From assembly GCA_030754715.1 (NCBI GenBank), contig JASLZV010000043.1, positions 2,359-9,647 of the forward strand: a stretch of DNA of 7,289 bases, read 5' to 3'. A program made the translations under genes and the position numbers. The DNA comes from Phycisphaerae bacterium (GTDB lineage Bacteria > Planctomycetota > Phycisphaerae > SM23-33). Positions 1-6,467 of this stretch are shown in pieces (position 1 is the stretch's first letter; each line of letters begins with the position of its first letter). The notes below the pieces were generated by a model that was not told where the DNA came from, ran no database searches, and worked only from the letters and a program-made list of their open reading frames with translations.

Positions 1-1236
1 TTCGATCCCGCGGCGGAACAGGAGCTTCTTTCCACCCAGCGTGTCGCCGTCAACAGCATTTCGGATATCGACAATGGCGATGTTTTTGCCTTCCAGCGGA
101 AAGTCCCTCCCAGGCACGACGTTCTTGAGATGGTAATCGGTCTTGTTGGCCCCGGTTACGCCCGCGCCCATCGCCGCCACCCACGGATCGACGAACACGT
201 GGGCGAACTTGTCGGTCAGACCGACCGGCCCGGCAAAACCGACCTCCGCACAGGTAACGTCCCTGATGGCGGCTTGGTCAGCCGGCTCGATGTGCTTTCC
301 GCCGGTGGCCTGCGTGAGTTTCTCGATGTTCAGTTCATGGTCGCCGCGGATCAGGCAGGCAATCAGGTCGCCGGCGGCGATGTAAATCATCGTCTTGATC
401 ATTTCGGGCGGCCTGGTGCCCAGAAGTTTGCAGACCGCCTCGATGGTGCCGGCGTCGGGGGTGTGGACCTCTTGGGGGGCAGGGACCTTTTGTGGCTTGG
501 CGGCGACCCTGACGGGCGGGTCCACGTCCGCCTTTTGGATGTTCGCCGCATACCGGCCGTCCTCAGTCTGGACAATCACGTCCTCGCCGTTGTCGCACGG
601 GATGGTGAACTGCTGTGAACCCGATCCGCCCATCTCGCCCGATTCGGCTTCCACCACCACGTACACCAGGCCGCAGCGGTCGAATATGCGGCAGTACGCC
701 TCGTACATTTGCTTGTATGACTCATCGAGACTCTGGGGCGAGGCGTTGAAACTGTAAGCGTCCTTCATCAGGAACTCACGGCTGCGAAGTACGCCGAACC
801 GCGGGCGGAACTCGTCGCGCACCTTGGTCTGGATCTGGTACAGATTGATCGGCAGTTGCTTGTACGATTTGATTTCCTGGGCCGCCAGGGCGGTGGCGAC
901 CTCCTCAGCCGTCGGGGCCAGGACGTTCCGACGGCCATGACGGTCTGTGAAGCAGGCCAGGGTTTGTCCGTAGTCCCGGTCCCGCCCGGTCTTCTGCCAC
1001 AGTTCGATGGGTTGAAGAACAGGCATGAGGATTTCCTGGGCTCCGGCGACGTCCATCTCCTGGCGGATGATGTCCATGATTCTCTTCAGGCTCCGCCAGC
1101 CCAGCGGCAGGTACGTGTAGGTTCCGCTGGCGACCTTGCGGATGAACCCGGCGCGGATCATGAGCCGATGAGAGGGTATTTCCGCCTCGGCGGGCACCTC
1201 CTTGACCGTCGGAATCAGCATATCGCTGTAACGCAT
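1..1236 (-). CDS. proS: Prolyl-tRNA synthetase, bacterial (editing-domain) type, 3' end missing
   Basis: This cytoplasmic class II aminoacyl-tRNA synthetase charges tRNA-Pro with proline using ATP. The ATG at 1236 opens MRYSDMLIPTVKE, which matches the start of E. coli ProRS, and 412 codons run off the left edge. About 160 residues are missing compared with the 572-residue E. coli enzyme, including the GIGVTR-type motif 3 and the anticodon-binding domain. Visible landmarks are the TxE proline-pocket motif (APTAEE, T109/E111) and motif 2 (RDEFRPRFGVLRSREFLMKD, from R140). The inserted INS (YbaK-like) domain at about residues 233-395 edits mischarged Ala-tRNA-Pro. K281 and H369 align with E. 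coli K279 and H369 of that domain. The last visible residues, RRGIE, are the start of the family's RGIEVGHIF stretch. The Shine-Dalgarno sequence is weak (GCGAG, about 8 nt before the ATG). The gene is divergent from the yhaM-like gene. The family call is near certain. Confidence 0.97.
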   Translation of the reverse strand, partial: MRYSDMLIPTVKEVPAEAEIPSHRLMIRAGFIRKVASGTYTYLPLGWRSLKRIMDIIRQEMDVAGAQEILMPVLQPIELWQKTGRDRDYGQTLACFTDRHGRRNVLAPTAEEVATALAAQEIKSYKQLPINLYQIQTKVRDEFRPRFGVLRSREFLMKDAYSFNASPQSLDESYKQMYEAYCRIFDRCGLVYVVVEAESGEMGGSGSQQFTIPCDNGEDVIVQTEDGRYAANIQKADVDPPVRVAAKPQKVPAPQEVHTPDAGTIEAVCKLLGTRPPEMIKTMIYIAAGDLIACLIRGDHELNIEKLTQATGGKHIEPADQAAIRDVTCAEVGFAGPVGLTDKFAHVFVDPWVAAMGAGVTGANKTDYHLKNVVPGRDFPLEGKNIAIVDIRNAVDGDTLGGKKLLFRRGIE

Positions 1237-1275
1237 CGTTGTTTCTCGCAGTTGGCGTTTGCCCCCGTGGCCAAC

Positions 1276-1293
1276 GGCGGTGCTTATACCGCC
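1276..1293. repeat. Perfect inverted repeat over the proS -10 box (possible operator)
   Basis: GGCGGT (1276-1281) and ACCGCC (1288-1293) are perfect inverted complements separated by 6 bases. The -10 hexamer of the proS promoter lies inside this dyad and the predicted start site is at its edge. A protein bound here would block RNA polymerase. The dyad is seen directly. Arms of 6 bases in GC-rich DNA can arise by chance, so the operator role is only a suggestion. Confidence 0.35.
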
Positions 1294-1311
1294 AAGACCG
1301 GTTCTTTTCAA
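1283..1311 (-). promoter_or_regulatory. Sigma70-type promoter for proS
   Basis: On the minus strand there is a -35 box TTGAAA (1306-1311), a 17-base spacer and a -10 box TATAAG (1283-1288). Both boxes match consensus at five of six positions or close to it, and the spacing is ideal. Transcription would start near 1276, giving a leader of about 40 nt before the proS ATG at 1236. The boxes are read directly; promoter activity is inferred. Confidence 0.7.
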
Positions 1312-1357
1312 GGTTCGGATGGTCCGCCGCGATCTGGAACAGCCGGGAAAAGGGTTG

Positions 1358-1386
1358 TTTCCACGCCGCCGGGGGAATGTTACACT
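1358..1386 (+). promoter_or_regulatory. Candidate promoter for the yhaM-like gene, placing the start of transcription at its ATG
   Basis: A -35-like TTTCCA (1358-1363), a 17-base spacer and a -10-like TACACT (1381-1386) precede the gene; each box matches consensus at four of six positions. Seven bases (1387-1393) separate the -10 box from the ATG at 1394, so transcription would begin at or beside the start codon and give a leaderless mRNA. The only purine-rich stretch that could be a ribosome site (GGGGGAA, 1371-1377) lies 16 bases from the ATG, which is too far, and upstream of the -10 box. Confidence 0.45.
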
Positions 1387-1393
1387 TTTGATT

Positions 1394-2374
1394 ATGTCTG
1401 ACAATCGCGTCCACGTCAACCAATTGACCGCCGACCAGCAGGTAAATCAGGTCTTTTTGGTTCGCGACAAGGACCTGCGTACTACACGGTCGGGCGGGCT
1501 GTACGTGCAGTGTACGCTGGCCGACAAGACCGGTACGATCCCGGTCCGCATGTGGCAGGCCAACGAGTCGATTTACGCCTCGATTCCCGAGGGGGGGTAC
1601 CTGCACGTCAAGGGGCGCAGTGAGGATTACAAGGGCACACTCCAGATCATTATTGACGCCTGCCGTCCCGTACCGGCCGACAAGGTGGACATCGGCGAGT
1701 TTCTGGCCGTCAGCGCGTACGACGTGGAGGAAATGTGGGCGCAATTGCTTGAAATCATCCGCGATGTCAAGAACAAGCACCTGCGCATGTTGATTAAGAA
1801 GTTCGTGGAGGACCAGGAGTTTGTGGCGGCGTTCAAGAAGAGCCCAGCGGCTATGGAAATACACAACCCGTTCATCGGCGGCCTGCTGGAGCACACGCTG
1901 AATATGGCGCGAGCGGCCAGGGCCCTGCTACCGCTGTATCCCAAACTCAACGCGGACCTGGTCCTGACGGGCATATTCCTGCACGACATGGGCAAAGCGG
2001 CCGAGTTGACCCCCGGCGTGGCGATCGGCTACACAGATCGCGGTCAACTGGTCGGGCACATCACCATCGCGGCGATCTGGCTGGACCAAAAGGCCTCTGC
2101 CGTCGCCGAAGAGACCTCCGAACCCTTCCCGCAAAAGACGGTGGACCTGCTTCAGCACATCATTTTATCGCACCACGGTCTGTACGAGTATGGCTCGCCG
2201 AAGTTGCCGGCCATTCCCGAGGCGTATTTCATTCATTACCTGGACAACCTCGACGCCAAGATGTTCATGACACTGCGGAACATCGCCAACGACCCGGACC
2301 CCAGCGCGTCGTTCACCTCCTACAACCGCCAACTGGGAACCCGCCTCTATAAGCGCAGCGAAACGCTCGAATGA
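1394..2374 (+). CDS. yhaM: YhaM-family 3'-5' exoribonuclease (OB-fold plus HD domain)
   Basis: This 326-residue protein is close in length to B. subtilis YhaM (314), a metal-dependent 3'-5' exoribonuclease that trims single-stranded RNA ends in the cytoplasm. Residues about 14-92 form an OB-fold (tRNA_anti-like) nucleic-acid-binding domain. Residues about 160-300 form an HD phosphohydrolase domain with H167 (LEHTLN), the H197-D198 doublet (FLHDMGK), H222 (VGHI), H260-H261 (LSHHG) and D284/D287 (HYLDNLDAKM). LSHHG, GSPK and the HYxDNLDAKM element are very close to YhaM itself. The ATG at 1394 is chosen because it gives family length. An in-frame ATG at 1259 would add 45 residues of unrelated sequence across the proS promoter. 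No usable Shine-Dalgarno site is present, consistent with a leaderless transcript. The gene is divergent from proS and convergent with the MscS-family gene. The family call is strong; activity on RNA is inferred from the family. Confidence 0.9.
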   Translation: MSDNRVHVNQLTADQQVNQVFLVRDKDLRTTRSGGLYVQCTLADKTGTIPVRMWQANESIYASIPEGGYLHVKGRSEDYKGTLQIIIDACRPVPADKVDIGEFLAVSAYDVEEMWAQLLEIIRDVKNKHLRMLIKKFVEDQEFVAAFKKSPAAMEIHNPFIGGLLEHTLNMARAARALLPLYPKLNADLVLTGIFLHDMGKAAELTPGVAIGYTDRGQLVGHITIAAIWLDQKASAVAEETSEPFPQKTVDLLQHIILSHHGLYEYGSPKLPAIPEAYFIHYLDNLDAKMFMTLRNIANDPDPSASFTSYNRQLGTRLYKRSETLE

Positions 2375-2425
2375 GTGGTGCAGCCCCCTGCTTTTGGCTT
2401 CGACCTGCCGGTTTCCGCCCCGTGT

Positions 2426-3619
2426 TTATCGCGGTTGATTCGACGGCTTGATGCGCACATCCGCCTCAAGCGGCGAATCCTGACGGACGTACAAGGTCTG
2501 GGTGGGAAAGGCAAATTCGATACCTTCTTCGTTGAACCGGCGGAGCAGTTCCATGTTGAACTCGTGATTGAAGGCCAGGAACCCCCACCAGTCGGGTGGG
2601 GTGAACCAGTAGAACACGCTGATGCCTAGCGAGTCGGCGTTGAATTCGCTGAAGAACACCCGCGGCGGGAAATCGGGGTCGAAATGCCCCTTCCGCGCGT
2701 CGCACATCTCGCGCAGGATCTCCACGGCGCGGTGGACTTTCTCCGGCGAGGTGTCGTACGTTACGGTGACATCCAGTGAGCGTTTGATGAAAGGGCGGCG
2801 GCCGATGTTTTCGACGGGCGAGTTGGCCACCACCGCGTTGGGCAGCGTGACCTGGTGTCCGGTGAGGGTGCGTATTCGCGTGGAGCGGAATCCCACTTCC
2901 TCGACCATGCCGTCGTTTCCAGCGACCCTGATCCGGTCACCCAGTTGGAACGGTCGGTCGGCGAAAATCGTCACCGAGCCGAACAAGTTGGCCAACATGT
3001 CCCTGGCTGCCAGCGCAAAGGCCAGACCGCCCAGGCCAAGCCCGGCTACCAGTGCCCCGATGTTCCAGTGGAAGATGTTCTGAGCGATGAACAAGCTCGC
3101 AACAATCACAACCACCACGCGCAGGGTCTTTCGAATCAGCGGCACGAGTTGATCGTCCAGTTGCGTCTCGGTCCGGGAGGTCCACCGCAGCAGGAAGTGC
3201 TCCACAACGTCCACCAGGCGGTAGATGAACCACCCGACGGCCAGAACCGCCACCGCCTTGCACACGTTGAGCCAGAATCCATCCAGCGACCTGGTCTCGG
3301 TGACCTTTACGCCGTTCTTCTCGACCGCCACCAGGTAGTCGAAGTTCATGAAGGTCGCCGCGGCATACATTGCACACGCCAGCGCCACCAGCGTGATGGG
3401 CTTTGCGATGCACTGCAGCAACTTGGCCGTCAGTTCCAGGCGCCCGGCGGCCTCCAGCCGTCGCGCCTGGCGGACGAGAAAGAACGACACCACCTTGCCG
3501 GCCACCAAGCCGATAAACAGCACACCCACCAGGACAAGCCACCGCCACGGCTCGTTGCCCAGAAACTTGATTTGCCAGAACGCGTCGGACTGTGCTGCCA
3601 GGATCACGCAGCCGCTCAT
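2426..3619 (-). CDS. MscS-family mechanosensitive channel, five-TM (YnaI-like) architecture
   Basis: This 397-residue inner-membrane protein should open under membrane tension and release small solutes during osmotic downshock. Hydrophobic segments lie at about 26-49, 72-92, 117-137, 163-185 and 186-215. The last is the Gly/Ala-rich pore helix typical of MscS (GALVAGLGLGGLAFALAARD). It is followed by the beta-domain signature FQLGDRIRV (224-232) and the RSTRIRT...VTLPN stretch (245-261), then the alpha/beta cytosolic vestibule region ending near FAFPTQTLYV. Five helices and this length resemble E. coli YnaI and larger MscS paralogues rather than the 286-residue, three-helix MscS. The start is well supported by AGGAG seven bases before the ATG. 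The gene lies 54 bases after the enolase-superfamily gene on the same strand and may be cotranscribed with it. No signal peptide is evident. The ion or solute preference cannot be read from the sequence. Confidence 0.94.
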   Translation of the reverse strand: MSGCVILAAQSDAFWQIKFLGNEPWRWLVLVGVLFIGLVAGKVVSFFLVRQARRLEAAGRLELTAKLLQCIAKPITLVALACAMYAAATFMNFDYLVAVEKNGVKVTETRSLDGFWLNVCKAVAVLAVGWFIYRLVDVVEHFLLRWTSRTETQLDDQLVPLIRKTLRVVVVIVASLFIAQNIFHWNIGALVAGLGLGGLAFALAARDMLANLFGSVTIFADRPFQLGDRIRVAGNDGMVEEVGFRSTRIRTLTGHQVTLPNAVVANSPVENIGRRPFIKRSLDVTVTYDTSPEKVHRAVEILREMCDARKGHFDPDFPPRVFFSEFNADSLGISVFYWFTPPDWWGFLAFNHEFNMELLRRFNEEGIEFAFPTQTLYVRQDSPLEADVRIKPSNQPR

Positions 3620-3626
3620 CTTGCAA

Positions 3627-3631
3627 CTCCT
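3627..3631 (-). promoter_or_regulatory. Ribosome binding site of the MscS-family gene
   Basis: AGGAG on the minus strand sits 7 bases before the ATG at 3619. It is one of only two clear Shine-Dalgarno sites in the window and fixes the start codon. Confidence 0.8.
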
Positions 3632-3673
3632 GCGATTTCGAAGATCCGGCCGAGGGCTATACTATACCGGCTG

Positions 3674-5095
3674 CTATTCAAACCGGCCCGCTGACCCGGC
3701 CGGCGGGGGAAGTTGGCGGTCAATCTCGTCGACGCGGTACCCGAAGCCAGGCCCATTGATGGTGGACAGGTCCACGCAGCCTCCGCGGCGACGGTAGATG
3801 CCGGGGTGCACCTTTGCCTCCTGGTCGGAGGCAGCCGGCCAAAACTGCATGGAGTTGGTCTCCACTCCCATAATCGTGCCGACGTAGGCAGCCAGCCGCA
3901 CGTGCGGAATCTGTGCCAGGGAGGGGTTGGTCAGGTCCTGCACCATTAGTGTCATGCCGTGTGCCTTGGCCCAGCATGCGCTCAAGAGGGCCCCAGACTG
4001 CGTCTTGCAGGTCTTCAGCGCCACGCCCGACCAGCCTAACTCGCGCCCGAGCCTGACAAAACTCCAGTCGTGGGCGCTCTCGTCCATAAACAGAGGCTTG
4101 CGTGCCGAGACACTGCGCACGTCGATGCGGTTGGCCTCCATGTCGTACGGGAACGGCTGCTCAACATAGAGAATCATGCCGTAGATCCGCGGGTGCTCCA
4201 GAACCAACTTGTCGAGGATATCGTTCACGTAGGCCGTGGCCTGCACCAGGCAGTTGAAGTCGGACGTCAGCCAGTCCACATCGTTGGTGACGGCAATTTG
4301 CCCGACCTTGACCAGGCGGTCGTAGTCCCAGGTCGCGTCGTTTCCGCGGAGTTTGACCTTCAGGCACTTCAGGCCATCGGTTCGAATCCAATCCACCAGG
4401 GTCACCGGGTAGGCGTCGTCCGGTTCTTTTCCGGTCAGTTCATCCTTGTCGAGCGGGTCAACCCCGCCGACCAGATGCCAGGCCGGCATTCGCTTGGGTG
4501 GGTTGGAGACGAAGAAGTCGGCCGGGTACTTGTCCGCGAAGTCCACCCCGGCATCGTCGGCCGGCGTCAAATAGGCCGACAAGTCGCGGTTCATGAACTC
4601 CGCCGTATACATTTCATACACATCGCGCTGGTGGAGTATTCCGTACGCGTCGTGCACCGCGATATCAAACGCCGAGCAGCAGATCATCGCCGCCAGATGG
4701 GGCATGGGCTCGGTCTGACCGGACTTGGAGCGCCGGCTGTTGAATTTCTTCACCAGTTTGCTCATTACCTGATGCTGAAAACCGTGGCCCAGTTCGATGG
4801 GGTGGCCGGCATCTTCGAAGCCCACCCACCCCTCGGCCAACATCCGGCAGAAAGACATCATCGCCTCATCCCGGTCCCCGTAGGTCATCTTGCTGGGCCA
4901 AGCCCACGTCACGCTCAGCGGGGTCTCGCCCCAGCCGACGGCACAGCGGCCACTGCTATCGGCCACCGCCATCCTGACCCGCGAGCCGGTGACGGCCTCC
5001 ACAACCTCAGCGCCGAACTTCAGAGGCATACGAGCCTTTATGGGCAGGAAATATACCTCTGCGCCGACTACGCGAACGTCCGTTGGTTTGCTCAT
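3674..5095 (-). CDS. Enolase-superfamily enzyme (mandelate racemase / muconate lactonizing type), substrate unknown
   Basis: This 473-residue cytoplasmic enzyme has the enolase-superfamily layout: an N-terminal capping domain (about 8-165) and a C-terminal barrel (about 235-420). Superfamily members abstract a proton alpha to a carboxylate, with Mg2+ stabilising the enolate. Visible catalytic elements are KVK (K246/K248), metal ligands D279 (in DFN, the usual DxN), E312 (EQP) and D338 (MDES), and K361 in LKTCK, aligning with the second Lys of the muconate lactonizing/dipeptide-epimerase group. There is no obvious His-Asp dyad of the mandelate racemase type. Typical members have about 370 residues. 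The extra length includes an apparent insertion at about 190-235 between cap and barrel, and a Pro/Gly-rich tail. AAGGA five bases before the ATG supports the start. It lies 117 bases downstream of galK; a sugar-acid substrate would fit but is not shown. The reaction could be epimerisation, dehydration or cycloisomerisation. Confidence 0.9.
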   Translation of the reverse strand: MSKPTDVRVVGAEVYFLPIKARMPLKFGAEVVEAVTGSRVRMAVADSSGRCAVGWGETPLSVTWAWPSKMTYGDRDEAMMSFCRMLAEGWVGFEDAGHPIELGHGFQHQVMSKLVKKFNSRRSKSGQTEPMPHLAAMICCSAFDIAVHDAYGILHQRDVYEMYTAEFMNRDLSAYLTPADDAGVDFADKYPADFFVSNPPKRMPAWHLVGGVDPLDKDELTGKEPDDAYPVTLVDWIRTDGLKCLKVKLRGNDATWDYDRLVKVGQIAVTNDVDWLTSDFNCLVQATAYVNDILDKLVLEHPRIYGMILYVEQPFPYDMEANRIDVRSVSARKPLFMDESAHDWSFVRLGRELGWSGVALKTCKTQSGALLSACWAKAHGMTLMVQDLTNPSLAQIPHVRLAAYVGTIMGVETNSMQFWPAASDQEAKVHPGIYRRRGGCVDLSTINGPGFGYRVDEIDRQLPPPAGSAGRFE

Positions 5096-5100
5096 GATTG

Positions 5101-5105
5101 TCCTT
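5101..5105 (-). promoter_or_regulatory. Ribosome binding site of the enolase-superfamily gene
   Basis: AAGGA on the minus strand lies 5 bases before the ATG at 5095 and supports that start codon. Confidence 0.7.
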
Positions 5106-5110
5106 AATTC

Positions 5111-5139
5111 ACCGTAGAGTTACCGCACCGACACATCAA
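5111..5139 (-). promoter_or_regulatory. Weak candidate promoter for the enolase-superfamily gene
   Basis: TTGATG (5134-5139), a 17-base spacer and TACGGT (5111-5116) lie in the 117-base gap after galK. The -10 box has only the conserved T, A and final T. It would start transcription about 8 bases before the ATG, almost inside the ribosome binding site, which makes it less convincing. Readthrough from galK is an alternative. Confidence 0.3.
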
Positions 5140-5212
5140 GCTGCCTCAAGGCCGCTTCTGCGGACGATGCCGCCGCTGGAAAGGCGGACCATACCGCTTG
5201 GTGCGGTGGCTG

Positions 5213-6364
5213 TCAACACACGACGCCCGCTCCGGACGCGGCGCGAGTGGCGAAGACCACGCACGGATGACCGAACGCAGCCGCAAAGCCCTCGGTCACG
5301 GCCCGGCCAATTCGGTCGGCCTGGTCGGCCCGGACGAGAATGATCGCGCAGCCGCCGAACCCGCCGCCGGTCATCCGTGCGCCATACACGTCGCGCAGTG
5401 GGCGGGCCAACTCCACGATCCGGTCCAACTCCGGACAACTGACCTGGTAATCGTCTCGCAACGAGGCGTGCGAAGCGTACATCAGGCGGCCAAACTCCGC
5501 ATGGTCGCCGGCCACCAGTGCATCGACGGCCCTAACGGTGCGTTCGATCTCGCCAACCACGTGGCGGGCGCGCATCAGTTCCTTTTCCGTGAGTTTATCG
5601 GCCCCGGCCAAAACCGTCGCCTCGTCCGCGTAGCGCAGGGTCTTAAGGTCGAGTTTGTCCGTCGCGGCGTGGCACTGAGCCCGCCGCGCGGCGTAGTCGC
5701 CGTCGGTCAGGTCGTGCTTGACCTTCGTGTCGGCTACCAGAATCACCAGGTGCGGATCGTCGAAGGGGATTTGCCTCGCGCTGCCGTCGCGGCAGTCCAG
5801 CAGCATCGCACGCCCGGCGCGACCCATGACGGCGATAGCCTGATCCATGATTCCGCACGGCGCGCCGACGAAATCGTGCTCGGCCTTCTGGCAGATCAGG
5901 GCCAGTTGGTAGTCGTCCACGCGGCTGCCGGTCCCGGTCAACATTGCCAAGGCTGCAGCCACCTCCAGTGAAGCCGACGACGACAGCCCGCCGCCAATAG
6001 GCACGTCGCTGTCAAAGAGGATGTCCCGCCCGGCGAGTTCGGCGCCGTGGGCGATCAGCCCGGCTGCAACGCCCATGGGGTAGTTGGCCCACTTGGGGCG
6101 GGCTCTTCTGATCGGCCCGTCGAGATAGAAAGACGCCTCGGCCCGGCGCTGCTGCCTGGAAGCGAGGCGAATGGTGCGGTCGGCTCGTGGGGCGTAGGCC
6201 GCCAACGTCTGCCGCTCAATGGCGATGGGCAGGACGAAACCGTCGTTGTAGTCGGTATGTTCGCCGATGAGGTTGACGCGTCCCGGCGCGCGGACAACAC
6301 CGGCTGCCGGGTGCCCGTACACTTGCGAAAAATACCTCTTCAGTTCCGCTGCGCTGAGGGCCAT
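5213..6364 (-). CDS. galK: Galactokinase
   Basis: This GHMP-family kinase phosphorylates alpha-D-galactose at C1 with ATP, the first committed step of the Leloir pathway, in the cytoplasm. The ATG at 6364 gives 383 residues, essentially the E. coli GalK length (382). All three family signatures are present: APGRVNLIGEHTDYN at 26-40 (R29, E35, H36, D38 contact substrate), the ATP-binding PIGGGLSSSASLE from 122, and MTGGGFGGC at 331-339. The catalytic base is D174 in CGIMDQ, the same number as in E. coli. KHDLTDGDYAARRAQC is also typical. An in-frame GTG at 6454 would add 30 low-complexity residues before the conserved start and cross the predicted promoter, so it is rejected. No Shine-Dalgarno sequence precedes the ATG. 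galT and galE are not in the window, so the pathway must be completed elsewhere. The neighbours are trpD upstream and an enolase-superfamily gene downstream. Confidence 0.96.
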   Translation of the reverse strand: MALSAAELKRYFSQVYGHPAAGVVRAPGRVNLIGEHTDYNDGFVLPIAIERQTLAAYAPRADRTIRLASRQQRRAEASFYLDGPIRRARPKWANYPMGVAAGLIAHGAELAGRDILFDSDVPIGGGLSSSASLEVAAALAMLTGTGSRVDDYQLALICQKAEHDFVGAPCGIMDQAIAVMGRAGRAMLLDCRDGSARQIPFDDPHLVILVADTKVKHDLTDGDYAARRAQCHAATDKLDLKTLRYADEATVLAGADKLTEKELMRARHVVGEIERTVRAVDALVAGDHAEFGRLMYASHASLRDDYQVSCPELDRIVELARPLRDVYGARMTGGGFGGCAIILVRADQADRIGRAVTEGFAAAFGHPCVVFATRAASGAGVVC

Positions 6365-6371
6365 GGGCCCA

Positions 6372-6400
6372 AGGCTAGCGTGTGGAGAAAACAGCGTCAA
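6372..6400 (-). promoter_or_regulatory. Candidate promoter for galK, placing the start of transcription at its ATG
   Basis: On the minus strand TTGACG (6395-6400; five of six consensus bases), a 17-base spacer and TAGCCT (6372-6377) lie just before galK. Seven bases (6365-6371) separate the -10 box from the ATG at 6364, so the transcript would begin at or next to the start codon. This explains the absence of a Shine-Dalgarno site and argues that galK is transcribed independently of trpD. Confidence 0.55.
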
Positions 6401-6467
6401 GCCGGACGGCGCCCGGGCCCCACGGTGTGCCGCTAGCATCTCGTCCCGTCGCACGAACAGTTGCTCG

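Noticed and set aside
1259..1393. A longer N-terminus for the yhaM-like protein starting at the ATG at 1259
   Set aside because: The extra 45 residues are Pro/Arg-rich, do not resemble the OB-fold domain, overlap the proS promoter, and make the protein longer than the family. The ATG at 1394 gives the expected length.
905..1894. A 329-codon minus-strand reading frame spanning proS and the yhaM-like gene
   Set aside because: It lies in another frame across two confidently assigned genes and the promoter region between them, with compositionally odd protein and no family resemblance.
2380..2395. A short hairpin with four Ts as a terminator after the yhaM-like gene
   Set aside because: A 4-bp stem is too short to call a terminator on sequence alone.
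3656..3666. Overlapping TATAGT and TATAGC as a -10 box for the MscS-family gene
   Set aside because: The AT-rich patch is suggestive and about 36 bases before the ATG, but no -35 box lies at an acceptable distance (TTTGAA is only 15 bases from the second hexamer). Cotranscription with the enolase gene is as likely.
2855..3694. A 279-codon plus-strand reading frame opposite the MscS-family gene
   Set aside because: The product is rich in His, Gln and Arg with no hydrophobic core pattern, as expected of antisense to a membrane protein gene.
4070..5107. A 345-codon plus-strand reading frame opposite the enolase-superfamily gene
   Set aside because: It is an antisense shadow made possible by high GC. 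It has no recognisable motif, and the opposite strand has full catalytic signatures and a Shine-Dalgarno site.
5150..5212. Small GC hairpins after galK (for example ACCGC/GCGGT at 5192-5206) as a terminator
   Set aside because: Stems are only about 5 bp and no T-run follows on the galK strand.
6365..6437. GGGCCC and GCTAGC palindromes each occurring twice around the galK promoter
   Set aside because: The spacing between the two kinds differs (3 and 11 bases), the flanks do not repeat, and 6-base palindromes are common in GC-rich DNA.
6365..6454. A longer galactokinase starting at the GTG at 6454
   Set aside because: The 30 added residues are low-complexity and precede the conserved family start. 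The reading crosses a promoter-like element that fits the ATG at 6364.
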